Shown here: positions 1-9,600 of the stretch, piece after piece
Position numbering within the stretch: position 1 is the stretch's first letter
How the letters are laid out: every line of letters starts with the position of its first letter
Translations under genes and position numbers: made by a program
NCBI GenBank assembly: GCA_019119745.1
Contig: DWWI01000261.1
Location: 1 to 39,321 of the forward strand
Direction: 5' to 3'
DNA from: Candidatus Mediterraneibacter gallistercoris
Lineage (GTDB): Bacteria > Bacillota_A > Clostridia > Lachnospirales > Lachnospiraceae
DNA: 39,321 bases
The notes under the pieces: generated by a model
Told to the model about the DNA's origin: nothing
Seen by the model: the letters and a program-made list of their open reading frames with translations, nothing else
Database searches by the model: none

Positions 1-33
1 AAATGATATACAGGAAGGAAACGATAAAGATAC

Positions 34-2880
34 ATGGGAACTAAGATGGATGCCCGGAAATATATTCGAATCCGGGGTGCAAATGAGAATAATCTGAAAA
101 ATATAGATGTGGATATTCCGCGTAACGAGCTGGTCGTACTGACGGGATTAAGCGGTTCGGGAAAATCATCTCTGGCCTTTGACACGATCTACGCGGAAGG
201 GCAGAGACGCTACATGGAATCGCTGTCCTCCTATGCCCGGCAGTTCCTTGGCCAGATGGAGAAACCGGATGTTGAGAGCATCGAAGGACTGTCGCCGGCT
301 ATTTCCATCGACCAGAAATCAACAAACCACAATCCGCGTTCTACCGTGGGAACAGTGACGGAGATCTATGACTATTTCCGGCTTCTATACGCCAGAGTCG
401 GTATCCCTCACTGTCCGAAGTGCGGCAGAGAGATTACAAAACAGACTGTGGACCAGATGGTAGACCAGATCATGGCGCTGCCGGAGCGGACGAGGATCCA
501 GCTGCTGGCGCCTGTGGTACGCGGACGCAAGGGGACTCACGCCAAGCTTCTGGAGCGTGCAAAGAAAAGCGGTTATGTCAGGGTACGTATAGACGGAAAT
601 ATGTACGAGCTGTCCGAGGACATCTCACTTGATAAAAATATTAAGCACAATATCGAAATAATCGTCGACCGTCTGATCGTCCGCCCGGGGATTGAGAAGC
701 GTCTGACAGATTCCGTGGAGAGCGTGCTCCATCTGGCGGACGGGCTTCTTGTAGTAGATGTGATTGACGGGGAACAGATGAATTTCAGTCAGAGCTTTTC
801 TTGTCCGGACTGCGGGATCAGTATTGAAGAGATTGAACCGCGAAGCTTCTCTTTCAATAATCCGTTCGGAGCCTGCCCGGAGTGTTTCGGACTAGGGTAC
901 AAGATGGAGTTCGCGGAAGAATTGATGATCCCGGATCCGTCCCTTTCTATTAATGAAGGCGCGATTGCTGTTCTGGGATGGCAGTCCTGTACGGACAAGT
1001 CCAGCTTTACACGGGCGATACTGGACGCGCTCTGCAAAGAGTATCATTTTGATCTGGACACACCGTTCGAAAAATATCCGAAGAAAATACATGATATCCT
1101 TATACACGGTACAAATGGAAAGAGTGTAAAAGTATTTTACAAAGGACAACGGGGCGAAGGCGTCTATGATGTTGCCTTTGAGGGACTGATCAAAAATGTA
1201 GAGCGCAGATACCGGGAGACCGGCTCGGAGACGATGAAGGCGGAGTATGAGACCTTTATGAACATTACCCCCTGTTCTGCCTGCAAAGGCCAGAGGCTGA
1301 AGCCGGGAGCTCTTGCGGTAACTGTGGGAGACAAAAATATTGCCGAAGTGACAGCACTTTCGATCGAGAAGCTGCAGCAGTTTTTGAAAGAGCTGCAGTT
1401 GTCCGATACACAGATGCTGATCGGCGGGCAGATCTTAAAAGAAATACGGGCAAGGATCCAGTTCCTGATGGATGTGGGTCTGGATTACCTTACGCTGGCG
1501 CGCGCCACGGGAACTTTATCAGGCGGCGAGGCACAGCGTATCCGCCTTGCCACTCAGATCGGATCTGGGCTGGTTGGCGTGGCGTATATTCTCGATGAGC
1601 CGAGTATCGGACTCCACCAGAGAGATAATGACAAACTTCTTGCCACGCTGAAACATCTGCGGGATCTGGGCAATACGCTCATCGTGGTAGAACATGACGA
1701 GGATACGATGCTGGCGGCAGATTATATCGTCGATATCGGTCCGGGAGCCGGCGAGCACGGCGGCGAAGTAGTGGCTGTGGGAACGGCCCAGGAGATTATG
1801 AAAAACGAGAAGTCCGTGACAGGGGCATACCTTTCCGGAAAAATAAAGATTCCGGTGCCTGACGAGAGAAAGAAGCCGGCAGGATGGCTGAAAGTAATCG
1901 GAGCAAGAGAGAATAATCTGAAAAATATTGATGTGGCATTTCCTCTTGGCGTGATGACCTGTGTAACCGGTGTATCCGGTTCCGGAAAGAGTTCGCTTGT
2001 AAATGAGATCCTCTACAAAAGGCTGGCCAGAGATCTCAACCATGCGCGGACGATTCCGGGAAAACACAGAAGGATCGAAGGTCTTGACCAGGTGGACAAG
2101 GTGATCAACATTGACCAGTCTCCCATCGGACGCACGCCGAGATCCAATCCGGCGACGTATACCGGTGTGTTTGATCTGATACGCGATCTCTTTGCCGCAA
2201 CGCCTGATGCCAAGGCAAGGGGATATAAAAAGGGCAGGTTCAGCTTTAACGTAAAAGGCGGACGGTGCGAAGCGTGCGCCGGCGACGGTATCCTGAAAAT
2301 CGAGATGCATTTCCTGCCGGATGTTTATGTGCCGTGTGAAGTGTGTGGCGGAAAGCGTTACAACCGTGAAACGCTGGAGGTCAAGTATAAAGGAAAATCC
2401 ATCTATGATGTGCTCAATATGACAGTGGAAGAGGCCCTTGAGTTCTTTGACCATGTGCCCAGTATCCGCAGGAAAATGCAGACGCTCTATGATGTCGGTC
2501 TGTCCTATATCCGTCTGGGACAGCCTTCTACAGAGCTCTCGGGAGGAGAGGCGCAGAGAATTAAGCTGGCGGCCGAGCTGAGCAAGCGAAGCACCGGCAA
2601 GACAGTCTATATTCTGGATGAACCTACCACAGGACTTCACTTTGCCGACGTTCATAAACTGACAGAAATACTGCGCAGACTTTCGGGCGACGGCAATACG
2701 GTGATCGTCATCGAACATAATCTGGATGTGATCAAGACGGCAGATTATATTATCGATATCGGACCGGAAGGCGGCGACCGGGGCGGGACTGTTGTTGCCT
2801 GCGGCACGCCCGAAGAAGTGGCGGCGAATGAAAAGTCCTATACAGGGAAATATATAGATGAAATGCTGAAAAGAAAATAA
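34..2880 (+). CDS. uvrA: UvrABC system protein A (excinuclease ATPase subunit)
   Basis: DNA-damage recognition ATPase of nucleotide excision repair; it loads UvrB at lesions in the cytoplasm. The 948-residue product has the full family length and two ABC modules. The first has a Walker A (GLSGSGKS, about residues 38-45), a CPDC...CPEC zinc finger and an [12 protein letters not shown] signature. The second has GVSGSGKSS, a CEAC...CEVC zinc finger and [12 protein letters not shown] followed by [10 protein letters not shown]. An AGGAAGG at 12-18 lies 15 bases before this ATG; an in-frame ATG at 46 is a weaker alternative start. A TGA at 4-6 could be the end of an upstream gene (uvrB is a common neighbour), but too little sequence remains to tell. 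The gene is intact, and several long antisense open frames inside it are shadows. Confidence 0.98.
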   Translation: MGTKMDARKYIRIRGANENNLKNIDVDIPRNELVVLTGLSGSGKSSLAFDTIYAEGQRRYMESLSSYARQFLGQMEKPDVESIEGLSPAISIDQKSTNHNPRSTVGTVTEIYDYFRLLYARVGIPHCPKCGREITKQTVDQMVDQIMALPERTRIQLLAPVVRGRKGTHAKLLERAKKSGYVRVRIDGNMYELSEDISLDKNIKHNIEIIVDRLIVRPGIEKRLTDSVESVLHLADGLLVVDVIDGEQMNFSQSFSCPDCGISIEEIEPRSFSFNNPFGACPECFGLGYKMEFAEELMIPDPSLSINEGAIAVLGWQSCTDKSSFTRAILDALCKEYHFDLDTPFEKYPKKIHDILIHGTNGKSVKVFYKGQRGEGVYDVAFEGLIKNVERRYRETGSETMKAEYETFMNITPCSACKGQRLKPGALAVTVGDKNIAEVTALSIEKLQQFLKELQLSDTQMLIGGQILKEIRARIQFLMDVGLDYLTLARATGTLSGGEAQRIRLATQIGSGLVGVAYILDEPSIGLHQRDNDKLLATLKHLRDLGNTLIVVEHDEDTMLAADYIVDIGPGAGEHGGEVVAVGTAQEIMKNEKSVTGAYLSGKIKIPVPDERKKPAGWLKVIGARENNLKNIDVAFPLGVMTCVTGVSGSGKSSLVNEILYKRLARDLNHARTIPGKHRRIEGLDQVDKVINIDQSPIGRTPRSNPATYTGVFDLIRDLFAATPDAKARGYKKGRFSFNVKGGRCEACAGDGILKIEMHFLPDVYVPCEVCGGKRYNRETLEVKYKGKSIYDVLNMTVEEALEFFDHVPSIRRKMQTLYDVGLSYIRLGQPSTELSGGEAQRIKLAAELSKRSTGKTVYILDEPTTGLHFADVHKLTEILRRLSGDGNTVIVIEHNLDVIKTADYIIDIGPEGGDRGGTVVACGTPEEVAANEKSYTGKYIDEMLKRK

Positions 2881-2896
2881 AATCCGAAAAAAAGGC

Positions 2897-2925
2897 TTTC
2901 CATTTTTTAGAAAGTCGATTATACT
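2897..2925 (+). promoter_or_regulatory. Probable sigma-A promoter for mreB
   Basis: TTTCCA (2897-2902) and TATACT (2920-2925) are separated by exactly 17 bases, just after the uvrA stop. The -10 matches consensus at 5 of 6 positions and the -35 at 4 of 6. An A/T-rich fold with a T6 run (about 2887-2908) overlaps the -35 and may act as a weak uvrA terminator. Transcription from here gives an mreB leader of roughly 200 bases. Confidence 0.6.
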
Positions 2926-2937
2926 GAATAATGCGGA

Positions 2938-2962
2938 CAGGCAGGAGGAGGGAACCTGCCTG
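2938..2962 (+). other. Hairpin in the mreB leader with a purine-rich AGGAGGG loop
   Basis: CAGGCAGG (2938-2945) and CCTGCCTG (2955-2962) form a perfect 8-bp stem around the 9-base loop AGGAGGGAA. No T run follows, so it is not a terminator. The loop displays a Shine-Dalgarno-like sequence. Confidence 0.55.
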
Positions 2963-3041
2963 TATTCCGTCGTACAGAAATAATGAGAAAAAACCTACAG
3001 GGAGTGAGATACAGGAAAGCAATGCACCGGGATGAGGAGAT

Positions 3042-3072
3042 TCCGGAAGATGACAGTTGTCTGTCATCCGGA
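3042..3072 (+). other. Second hairpin in the mreB leader
   Basis: GATGACAG (3049-3056) pairs perfectly with CTGTCATC (3061-3068) across a TTGT loop. The stem extends with TCCG/CGGA after a 3-base bulge, giving about 12 pairs. No U tract follows. It lies some 60 bases before the mreB start and does not cover its SD. Confidence 0.55.
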
Positions 3073-3135
3073 TTTCGTGCCGGGCAGAGCGGTTTCGCGG
3101 GAAAGAGTATAAAGATTTGGAAGGGAGAATAGTAT

Positions 3136-4125
3136 ATGTCAGTAGATATCGGGATCGATCTTGGAACTGCCAGTGTGCTGGTATATGTTCACGGCAAGGG
3201 CGTTGTACTTAAAGAGCCTTCTGTCGTAGCCTTTGACAGGGATACAAATGAGATAAAAGCGATTGGTGAAGAAGCGCGTCTGATGCTGGGGAGAACACCG
3301 GGAAATATTGTGGCGGTGCGGCCTTTGCGTCAGGGTGTGATCTCAGATTACACTGTGACGGAGAAGATGATCAAGTACTTCGTTCAGAAAGCGCTTGGAA
3401 AACGTACTTTTAAGAAGCCGCGCATCAGCATCTGTGTGCCCAGCGGCGTGACTGAAGTAGAGAAGAAAGCGGTCGAAGAAGCGACGTTCGCGGCAGGAGC
3501 CAGAGAGGTGCATCTGATTGAGGAACCGGTGGCAGCTGCCATAGGCGCGGGAATCGATATCGCGAAGCCATGCGGCAATATGATCGTGGATATCGGGGGC
3601 GGTACTTCAGATATCGCAGTGATCTCTCTCGGCGGTACTGTGGTGAATACGTCCATCAAGGTGGCGGGAGATGACTTTGATGAGGCAATAGTCCGCTATA
3701 TGCGTAAAAAACATAATCTTCTGATCGGTGAGAGGACCGCGGAGGATATCAAGATAAAGATAGGAACCACTTATCCTCTTGTAGAGGAGGAGACGATAGA
3801 AGTCAGAGGAAGAAATCTGGTGACCGGACTGCCAAAGACCGTCACAGTAACCTCTTCCGAGACAGAGGAGGCCTTGAGGGAGGCCACCAGCCAGATTGTC
3901 GAAGCGGTTATCTCCGTATTAGAGCAGACCCCGCCGGAATTGTCGGCGGATATCCTGGATCGGGGAATTGTCCTGACAGGCGGCGGAGCATTGCTGCGCG
4001 GTCTTGAAGAACTGATCGAGGAAAAGACGGGGATCAATACGATGACTGCCGAAGATCCGATGAAAGTCGTGGCGATCGGAACAGGTGAATTCGTAGATTT
4101 CATGAGCGGCAGAAAGGATTTTTAA
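3136..4125 (+). CDS. mreB: Rod shape-determining protein MreB (actin-like)
   Basis: Bacterial actin homologue that polymerises under the membrane and guides the wall-elongation machinery. The 329-residue product shows the actin-fold nucleotide motifs in order: GIDLGTAS near the N-terminus (phosphate 1), DIGGGTSDIAVIS near the middle (phosphate 2) and LTGGGALLRGLEE near the C-terminus (adenosine). The segment IGERTAEDIKIKIG is also typical of MreB/Mbl. A good SD, AAGGGAGA at 3121-3128, sets the start. The gene stands alone, with its own promoter and a terminator 12 bases after the stop, and no mreC or mreD follows. It could therefore be an extra paralogue (Mbl or MreBH type) rather than the main MreB; sequence alone does not decide. 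Confidence 0.93.
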   Translation: MSVDIGIDLGTASVLVYVHGKGVVLKEPSVVAFDRDTNEIKAIGEEARLMLGRTPGNIVAVRPLRQGVISDYTVTEKMIKYFVQKALGKRTFKKPRISICVPSGVTEVEKKAVEEATFAAGAREVHLIEEPVAAAIGAGIDIAKPCGNMIVDIGGGTSDIAVISLGGTVVNTSIKVAGDDFDEAIVRYMRKKHNLLIGERTAEDIKIKIGTTYPLVEEETIEVRGRNLVTGLPKTVTVTSSETEEALREATSQIVEAVISVLEQTPPELSADILDRGIVLTGGGALLRGLEELIEEKTGINTMTAEDPMKVVAIGTGEFVDFMSGRKDF

Positions 4126-4136
4126 ACGGTTATCAG

Positions 4137-4170
4137 CAGGGATGTGAACAGTAAGGCACATCCCTGTTCT
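4137..4170 (+). terminator. Rho-independent terminator after mreB
   Basis: CAGGGATGTG (4137-4146) and CACATCCCTG (4157-4166) form a perfect 10-bp stem with a 10-base loop, followed by a short TTCTT tract. The U tract is weak, so some read-through into recD2 is likely. Confidence 0.75.
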
Positions 4171-4236
4171 TATGCATGGACAGTTTTGCGCGCAGGGAAA
4201 GATATCTTCCGTTATCGGCTGTGCAGGCAGGATGTC

Positions 4237-6480
4237 ATGCAGGGAAAGGACAGAGTTTTGGAAACAGTTACAGGTTATGTGGAGCATATTGTGTTCCGCA
4301 ATGAGGAAAACGGTTATACAGTCTTTCATCTGGAAAATGATGACGGTGAAGTGACCTGTGTCGGAAACTTTAGTTTCATCAGTGAAGGAGAGATGCTGGA
4401 ACTGACCGGGGAATATGTAAATCACAATGTATATGGCACTCAGTTGAAAGTCATATCGCACATTACAAAAGAACCGGAGGATCTTGTGTCCATTGAGCGG
4501 TATCTGGGATCCGGAGCCATCAAAGGCGTGGGAGCGGCTCTGGCCGGAAGGGTCGTAAAGAAGTTTAAGAAAGATACATTCCGGATTATTGAAGAAGAAC
4601 CGGAAAGACTGGCGGAGATCAAGGGGATCAGCGAGCGGAAAGCCCGTGAGATTGCAGTGCAGGTCGAAGAAAAAAAGGATATGCGCAAGGCAATGATCTA
4701 TCTTCAGAAATATGGGATTTCCACAAAACTGGCAGCAAAGATATACCAGTATTACGGTATGCGTGTATACAAAGTGCTGGAAGAGAATCCTTATCAGCTT
4801 GCCGATAATATTGAGGGGGTCGGATTCAAGACTGCCGACGAGATCGCGGCGCGGATCGGGATACATACAGATTCAGACTACCGGATTAAAAGCGGGCTGT
4901 TCTACACGCTTCAGCAGGCAGTAGGAGAAGGGCATGTCTATCTTCCGCAGGAGATCCTGATGCAGAGGGCAGGCGCGCTTCTCGGGATAGAGATCCATGA
5001 TATAGAGAAGCATATCATGGACCTGTGCATTGAGAAAAAAACCGTACTGAAAGAAAAAGGCGGAGAGATAAGGATCTATCCGTCCCATTATTATTACCTG
5101 GAACTTAATACAGCGAAGATGCTGCATGACCTCAATATCAACTGCGAGATGCCGGAGGATATGATGGAGCGGCGTCTCTCGAAAGTAGAACAGACGGAGC
5201 AGATCCGGCTGGATCCCATGCAGCACAGAGCAGTGATCGAGTCAATCAAACACGGCCTGCTTATCCTGACCGGAGGTCCGGGAACAGGAAAGACGACGAC
5301 AATCAATACGATGATTCGCTTTTTCGACAGCGAGGGGATGAGCATTCTCCTCGCCGCCCCCACCGGCCGCGCTGCCAAGCGTATGACAGAAGCTACAGGA
5401 TATGAAGCGCAGACGATCCACCGTCTTCTGGAGGTGAATGTAAATCCCGAGAAAGAAGACAGCGTGGGCGGATTCCTGAGAAACCGGCAGAATCCGCTTG
5501 AGGCGGATGTGATCATTATTGATGAAATGTCTATGGTGGATCTGCCGCTGATGCATGCGCTTTTATCAGCGGTCGTTCCGGGAACGCGTCTGATTCTGGT
5601 AGGCGATGTGGATCAGCTTCCTTCTGTGGGACCGGGCAGTGTCCTGAAAGACATTATTGCATCTGAAAAATTCCCTGTCGTAACACTGACGAGGATCTTC
5701 CGGCAGGCGGGAGAGAGCGACATCGTGGTGAATGCCCATAAAATCAATGCAGGGGAACCGGTGATTCTTGACAATAAGAGCAGGGACTTTTTCTTCCTGA
5801 AACGTCAGGACGCGGATACGATCATCGGAATCACTATCATGCTGATCCAGAAGAAACTTCCGAAATATGTGAATGCCGCTCCAAATGAGATCCAGGTCAT
5901 GACGCCTACAAGAAAAGGACTTCTGGGGGTGGAACGCCTGAATACGATCCTGCAGAGATACCTTAACCCTGAAGATCCGAAGAAAAACCAGAAAGAAATC
6001 AACGGACGTCTCTTCAGGGAAGGAGACAAGGTAATGCAGATCAGAAACAACTATCAGCTTGAATGGGAGATTACTACGAAATTCGGACTGACAGTGGACA
6101 GCGGTACGGGTATTTTTAACGGTGATATGGGCGTGATCACTGAGATCAATGAGTATACCGAGACGATAGAAGTGGAGTTCGATGAAGCGCGGAAGGTAAA
6201 ATACGGTTACGACATGACCGAAGAACTGGAACTTGCATATGCTATTACGGTGCATAAGTCTCAGGGCAGTGAATATCCGGCTGTCATTATCCCTCTGCTT
6301 CCGGGGCCGAGGCTCCTTTACACAAGAAACCTTTTATACACGGCTGTTACCAGAGCCAAAAAGTGCCTGACGATCATAGGGAGTGATGCGGTATTTCAGG
6401 AAATGATACAAAACAAAAACGAACAGGAAAGATATACAAGTCTGGCAGAGCGGATAAGAGAGTATCAGGGCGGCTTCTGA
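4237..6480 (+). CDS. recD2: RecD2-type ATP-dependent DNA helicase (RecD/TraA family)
   Basis: Superfamily 1B 5'-3' DNA helicase involved in DNA repair and replication-fork maintenance, found in bacteria without a RecBCD partner. In order it shows an N-terminal OB-like segment (GYVEHIVFRNEENGYTVF), helix-hairpin-helix repeats (LAEIKGISERKAREIA), Walker A GGPGTGKTTTI, Walker B IIIDEMSMVD, and late helicase motifs YAITVHKSQGSEYPAV and YTAVTRAKK. The frame stays open back to a GTG at 4144, but that codon sits inside the mreB terminator stem. ATG 4237, preceded by AGGCAGGA and aligned with the usual family N-terminus, is the better start and gives 747 residues. No convincing promoter was seen in 4167-4236, so read-through from mreB may contribute. 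Confidence 0.95.
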   Translation: MQGKDRVLETVTGYVEHIVFRNEENGYTVFHLENDDGEVTCVGNFSFISEGEMLELTGEYVNHNVYGTQLKVISHITKEPEDLVSIERYLGSGAIKGVGAALAGRVVKKFKKDTFRIIEEEPERLAEIKGISERKAREIAVQVEEKKDMRKAMIYLQKYGISTKLAAKIYQYYGMRVYKVLEENPYQLADNIEGVGFKTADEIAARIGIHTDSDYRIKSGLFYTLQQAVGEGHVYLPQEILMQRAGALLGIEIHDIEKHIMDLCIEKKTVLKEKGGEIRIYPSHYYYLELNTAKMLHDLNINCEMPEDMMERRLSKVEQTEQIRLDPMQHRAVIESIKHGLLILTGGPGTGKTTTINTMIRFFDSEGMSILLAAPTGRAAKRMTEATGYEAQTIHRLLEVNVNPEKEDSVGGFLRNRQNPLEADVIIIDEMSMVDLPLMHALLSAVVPGTRLILVGDVDQLPSVGPGSVLKDIIASEKFPVVTLTRIFRQAGESDIVVNAHKINAGEPVILDNKSRDFFFLKRQDADTIIGITIMLIQKKLPKYVNAAPNEIQVMTPTRKGLLGVERLNTILQRYLNPEDPKKNQKEINGRLFREGDKVMQIRNNYQLEWEITTKFGLTVDSGTGIFNGDMGVITEINEYTETIEVEFDEARKVKYGYDMTEELELAYAITVHKSQGSEYPAVIIPLLPGPRLLYTRNLLYTAVTRAKKCLTIIGSDAVFQEMIQNKNEQERYTSLAERIREYQGGF

Positions 6481-7184
6481 GCAGAACTTCCGGCAGGATT
6501 CTTGATCTTCTTTATCCTCCGGTATGCCCGTTCTGCGGAGATATCTCTCCACAGGGAATCTGTGACAGGTGCGGGAAGCGGATTGTGTATATCAGCGAGC
6601 CGCGCTGTAAGAAATGCGGAAAACCTTTAAAAAAGGATACGGAAGAGTACTGTGCCGACTGTGGGGAACAAAAATCTTACCTGAACTGCGGGCTGAATCT
6701 GTGGCTTCACAGAGAACCTGTATCAGGAGCCCTGTATAGATTCAAGTATCACAATAAAAGAAACTATGGCAGGATATTTGCCGGAGAACTGGCAGAGCGT
6801 TATGAAAGACAGATCCTCGGGTGGAAAATTCAGGAAATCGTGCCTGTGCCTCTGCATCGCTCACGAAGGAGAAAGAGAGGGTTCAACCAGTCTGAGATCA
6901 TTGCCCGAGAGCTCTCCGACGCGACCGGTATACCTGTACGTACAGACGTACTGTTCCGGGTGAAAAAGACATCACCGCAGAAAAGTCTGGGAAAAAGAGA
7001 AAGACAGGCAAATCTCCGGGGCGCTTTCGCGGTTTCGGGGAGTTGGAAAGCCCCTGAAAACGTGCTTCTTATCGACGATATCTACACGACCGGAGCGACG
7101 CTTGAAAGAGCCGCAAAAATACTCCGGATAGCAGGTGTTCAAAATGTTTACTTTTTGACTGTAAGCATTGGACAAGGTATCTGA
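6477..7184 (+). CDS. comFC: ComF family protein (ComFC), phosphoribosyltransferase-like, probable CTG start
   Basis: DNA-uptake/recombination-associated protein with an N-terminal zinc-binding region and a C-terminal phosphoribosyltransferase fold. The PRPP-loop motif VLLIDDIYTTGATLE is clear near the C-terminus. The central segment VPVPLHRSRRRKRGFNQSE is typical of the family. The only ordinary start codon is GTG 6585, but the frame reads on upstream through LLYPPVCPFCGD and CDRCGKR, which supply the first two CxxC pairs expected of ComFC. No ATG, GTG or TTG precedes them before the upstream stop at 6384. The best candidate is CTG 6477, which overlaps the recD2 stop as CTGA and has AGGG six bases upstream. 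That gives about 235 residues. ATT 6498 is an alternative. The gene is probably translationally coupled to recD2. Confidence 0.88.
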   Translation: MSRTSGRILDLLYPPVCPFCGDISPQGICDRCGKRIVYISEPRCKKCGKPLKKDTEEYCADCGEQKSYLNCGLNLWLHREPVSGALYRFKYHNKRNYGRIFAGELAERYERQILGWKIQEIVPVPLHRSRRRKRGFNQSEIIARELSDATGIPVRTDVLFRVKKTSPQKSLGKRERQANLRGAFAVSGSWKAPENVLLIDDIYTTGATLERAAKILRIAGVQNVYFLTVSIGQGI

Positions 7185-7198
7185 CTATATGCTATACT
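7169..7198 (+). promoter_or_regulatory. Probable sigma-A promoter with extended -10 for the cdaA gene group
   Basis: TGGACA (7169-7174) and TATACT (7193-7198) are 18 bases apart, and TGC immediately before the -10 makes an extended -10 element. It overlaps the comFC stop. It precedes the chain of two membrane proteins, cdaA, cdaR, the HPr-family gene and probably genes through to the LCP ligase, because no terminator is visible until 13,740. Confidence 0.65.
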
Positions 7199-7260
7199 AA
7201 AACATAATGGACTGAAATAGAATGTAAGAACAGTACATAGGAAGGACGTGTAAAAGCGTT

Positions 7261-7665
7261 ATGGTTGATAAAAGGAAAGTACGTCTTATGACGAAGGCCG
7301 CGATCTATGAGAAAAGACACGGCGAAGAAGATATAAAAATCACCGGCTATTATCAGAAAGACTATGCAAGCCTGAACACCTGGATCACGCTGATCTGGGT
7401 GACAGTCGGATTCGTCCTTCTGGCAGCTCTTTTATTCCTGGCCGGAGGTGAGGATCTTCTGGAAGGGATAACGTTCTTAAAGCTTCTGATCCTCGCTGTC
7501 ATAATCCTGGGGTTATATCTGGCCCTCCTTATCATATACGGGATCGGCGCCGGTTCGTTTTACAGGAAAAAACATACCAGGGCAAAGCATAGGATGAAAA
7601 GGTATATGCGGAATCTTTCCCGTCTGGAGAAAATGAATCTTAAAAAGGAGAAACACAGATCATGA
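7261..7665 (+). CDS. Small membrane protein of unknown function
   Basis: Not recognised. The 134-residue product has a basic N-terminal cytoplasmic segment, two predicted membrane helices (about residues 41-62 and 74-97) and a strongly basic C-terminal tail rich in Lys and Arg. ATG 7261 follows AGGAAGG at a long spacing of 15 bases. An internal ATG at 7288 has AAGGAAAG ten bases before it and is a realistic alternative start. The stop overlaps the next start as ATGA, which implies translational coupling with the larger membrane protein downstream. Function cannot be inferred beyond its place in the cdaA gene group. Confidence 0.75.
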   Translation: MVDKRKVRLMTKAAIYEKRHGEEDIKITGYYQKDYASLNTWITLIWVTVGFVLLAALLFLAGGEDLLEGITFLKLLILAVIILGLYLALLIIYGIGAGSFYRKKHTRAKHRMKRYMRNLSRLEKMNLKKEKHRS

Positions 7666-8711
7666 GTACGTTATTAGTTTGGAGAGAAAAACTGCAGAAG
7701 ATATATGCAAAATATTCTACGTATATTCTGAAGGCGCTGCAGTTTATATTTGGACTGGTTCTGTTCGGACTGATCAATGCCAATATAGGTTTTATGAAAA
7801 CAGCCTCATCTGTCTTCTGTACTGCAGGTCTTGCAGTAATCTGTACATTTTTCCCGATGATCGTAATGGTCACAGCGGCAGCAGCGTTGATCCTTGTCCA
7901 CTTTTATTCGCTGTCTCTTCCGATTGCGGCAGTGTCGCTGGTCATTTTTCTGATAATGTATATATTTTATTTCCGCTTTACACCTGGAAAGGCATGGCTG
8001 GTTCTTCTTTCGGCCCTGGCTTTCGGACTGAAGATTCCCCTTGTGATTCCGATCGCATTCGGTCTCATGGGAACACCGGTATGGATCGTTCCGGCATCCT
8101 GCGGTGTTATTGCTTACTATATGGTGGATTATGTTAAAGATTCCGCGGCAGCGCTCCGGAATACTGACGCGGAAAGTCTTTTTGACAGTCTGATGAGTTT
8201 CACAAAGCAGGTGCTGACAAGCAGGGAAATGTGGCTGATGGTTGTCACGGTTGTCCTGGGCATACTTGTGGTCAATCTGGTGCGGACACGGGCGGTAGAC
8301 CATGCGTGGAAGATCGCGTCAGCCGCAGGCGCAGTTGTCTCAGTGATCGTGGCGGCGGCAGGCAATATTGCCCTGAACGCGGGGATATCTTATGTGTCTA
8401 TGATCGTCAGTGCAGTCATAGGAATTCTGGTGGGGGTTGTTCTGGAACTTCTTTTCTTCTCGGTTGATTATTCCAGAACAGAGAATATACAGTTTGAGGA
8501 TGACGAATACTATTATTATGTCAAAGCTGTTCCCAAAGTGGGAGTCTCTGCCCCTGAAAAGGAAGTAAAACATATTACCGGGAACAGCCCGCGTAAAGAA
8601 CAGACGGGCTTACCTGAAGAAACCGGGAATACGAACACAGAAGATATACTTCTTACAAGAAGTCTGAGCAAAGAGCTTGGCCTTGACCAGGAGAAAGGCA
8701 AGACTGAGTAA
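7662..8711 (+). CDS. Polytopic membrane protein of unknown function upstream of cdaA
   Basis: A 349-residue integral membrane protein with roughly eight to ten hydrophobic helices between residues 20 and 270. A hydrophilic C-terminal tail of about 75 residues follows; it contains a tyrosine run (DDEYYYYVKAVPKVG) and a polar, acidic linker. The start is set by AAAAAGGAG and by the 4-base ATGA overlap with the preceding gene. I know of no characterised homologue. Co-transcription with cdaA and cdaR suggests an envelope- or c-di-AMP-linked role, but that rests on position only. Confidence 0.8.
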   Translation: MSTLLVWREKLQKIYAKYSTYILKALQFIFGLVLFGLINANIGFMKTASSVFCTAGLAVICTFFPMIVMVTAAAALILVHFYSLSLPIAAVSLVIFLIMYIFYFRFTPGKAWLVLLSALAFGLKIPLVIPIAFGLMGTPVWIVPASCGVIAYYMVDYVKDSAAALRNTDAESLFDSLMSFTKQVLTSREMWLMVVTVVLGILVVNLVRTRAVDHAWKIASAAGAVVSVIVAAAGNIALNAGISYVSMIVSAVIGILVGVVLELLFFSVDYSRTENIQFEDDEYYYYVKAVPKVGVSAPEKEVKHITGNSPRKEQTGLPEETGNTNTEDILLTRSLSKELGLDQEKGKTE

Positions 8712-8733
8712 ATAAGGCGGGTGACATACAGTA

Positions 8734-9600
8734 ATGATAGACTGGATGAAAAATTTTATAGACAATTATACAGGCGATATGTATTTTCCGGCTATCGAGG
8801 TTAAAGACGTCATTGAAATACTGATCATTACAGTGATATTATATGAGATCATGCTCTGGATCAAGAACACGAAGGCATGGATGCTGCTCAGAGGCATTAT
8901 CATGCTCGGAGCGTTCATTCTGCTGGCATGGATATTCCAGATGCATACGATCCTCTATCTGGCAGCACAGTCGATCAATGTTCTGGCAATTGCGGCAATC
9001 GTAGTCTTTCAGCCGGAACTTCGGCGGGCGCTTGAGAAACTGGGAGAGAAGAATCTTTTCAGCAATATTAATCTGTTTGACAAAAATAAAGACAATGAAC
9101 GGTTCTCCGACATGACGGCCGACAGTATTGTTTCCGCATGTTATTCAATGGGAAATGTGTGCACAGGAGCTCTTATTGTGGTGGAACAGGCAATCCGGCT
9201 GAATGAATATGAAATGACCGGAATAGAACTGGACTGTAAAGTATCTTCCCAGGTTCTGATCAATATATTCGAACATAATACGCCTCTTCACGACGGCGCG
9301 GTGATCATCCGCGGGGACAGGATCACTTCAGCTACATGTTATCTTCCGCTGTCGGACAATATGAGCATCAGCAAAGACCTTGGCACAAGACACAGAGCGG
9401 CGCTTGGAATGAGCGAAGTGTGTGATGCCCTGGTGATCGTTGTTTCCGAGGAGACAGGCCAGGTATCGGTGGCCATGGGAGGCGGCCTTACAAGAGGAAT
9501 AAAGCGGGAAGAACTGAGAGAGAAGCTGAGCCAGATTCAGTATAGGAATACAGAACCGAAGAAGAGATTTTCTATACGGAAAGGATGGCGCAGAAAATGA
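8734..9600 (+). CDS. cdaA: Diadenylate cyclase CdaA (c-di-AMP synthase)
   Basis: Membrane-bound enzyme that condenses two ATP into cyclic di-AMP, an essential messenger for osmolyte and wall homeostasis in Firmicutes. The 288-residue product has three N-terminal membrane helices (about residues 26-95) and then the DAC domain. The catalytic motifs are visible: HDGAV at 186-190 and GTRHR at 217-221. The family segment VVFQPELRRALE joins the two parts. It overlaps cdaR by four bases, the usual cdaA-cdaR coupling, and CdaR regulates CdaA activity. In many Firmicutes glmM follows; here it does not. Confidence 0.96.
   Translation: MIDWMKNFIDNYTGDMYFPAIEVKDVIEILIITVILYEIMLWIKNTKAWMLLRGIIMLGAFILLAWIFQMHTILYLAAQSINVLAIAAIVVFQPELRRALEKLGEKNLFSNINLFDKNKDNERFSDMTADSIVSACYSMGNVCTGALIVVEQAIRLNEYEMTGIELDCKVSSQVLINIFEHNTPLHDGAVIIRGDRITSATCYLPLSDNMSISKDLGTRHRAALGMSEVCDALVIVVSEETGQVSVAMGGGLTRGIKREELREKLSQIQYRNTEPKKRFSIRKGWRRK

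Noticed and set aside
1519..2718. Antisense open frame of 399 codons within uvrA
   Set aside because: uvrA is unmistakable on the + strand with all motifs; the antisense product has no recognisable domain and no SD-supported start.
4144..4236. Longer recD2 N-terminus from GTG 4144
   Set aside because: The GTG lies inside the stem of the mreB terminator and the extra residues do not resemble the RecD2 N-terminus.
3919..4866. Antisense open frame of 315 codons across mreB, its terminator and recD2
   Set aside because: It runs over two clear genes and a terminator, has no family resemblance and is explained as a frame shadow.
5566..6255. Antisense open frame of 229 codons within recD2
   Set aside because: It lies entirely inside conserved helicase motifs of recD2; no support of its own.
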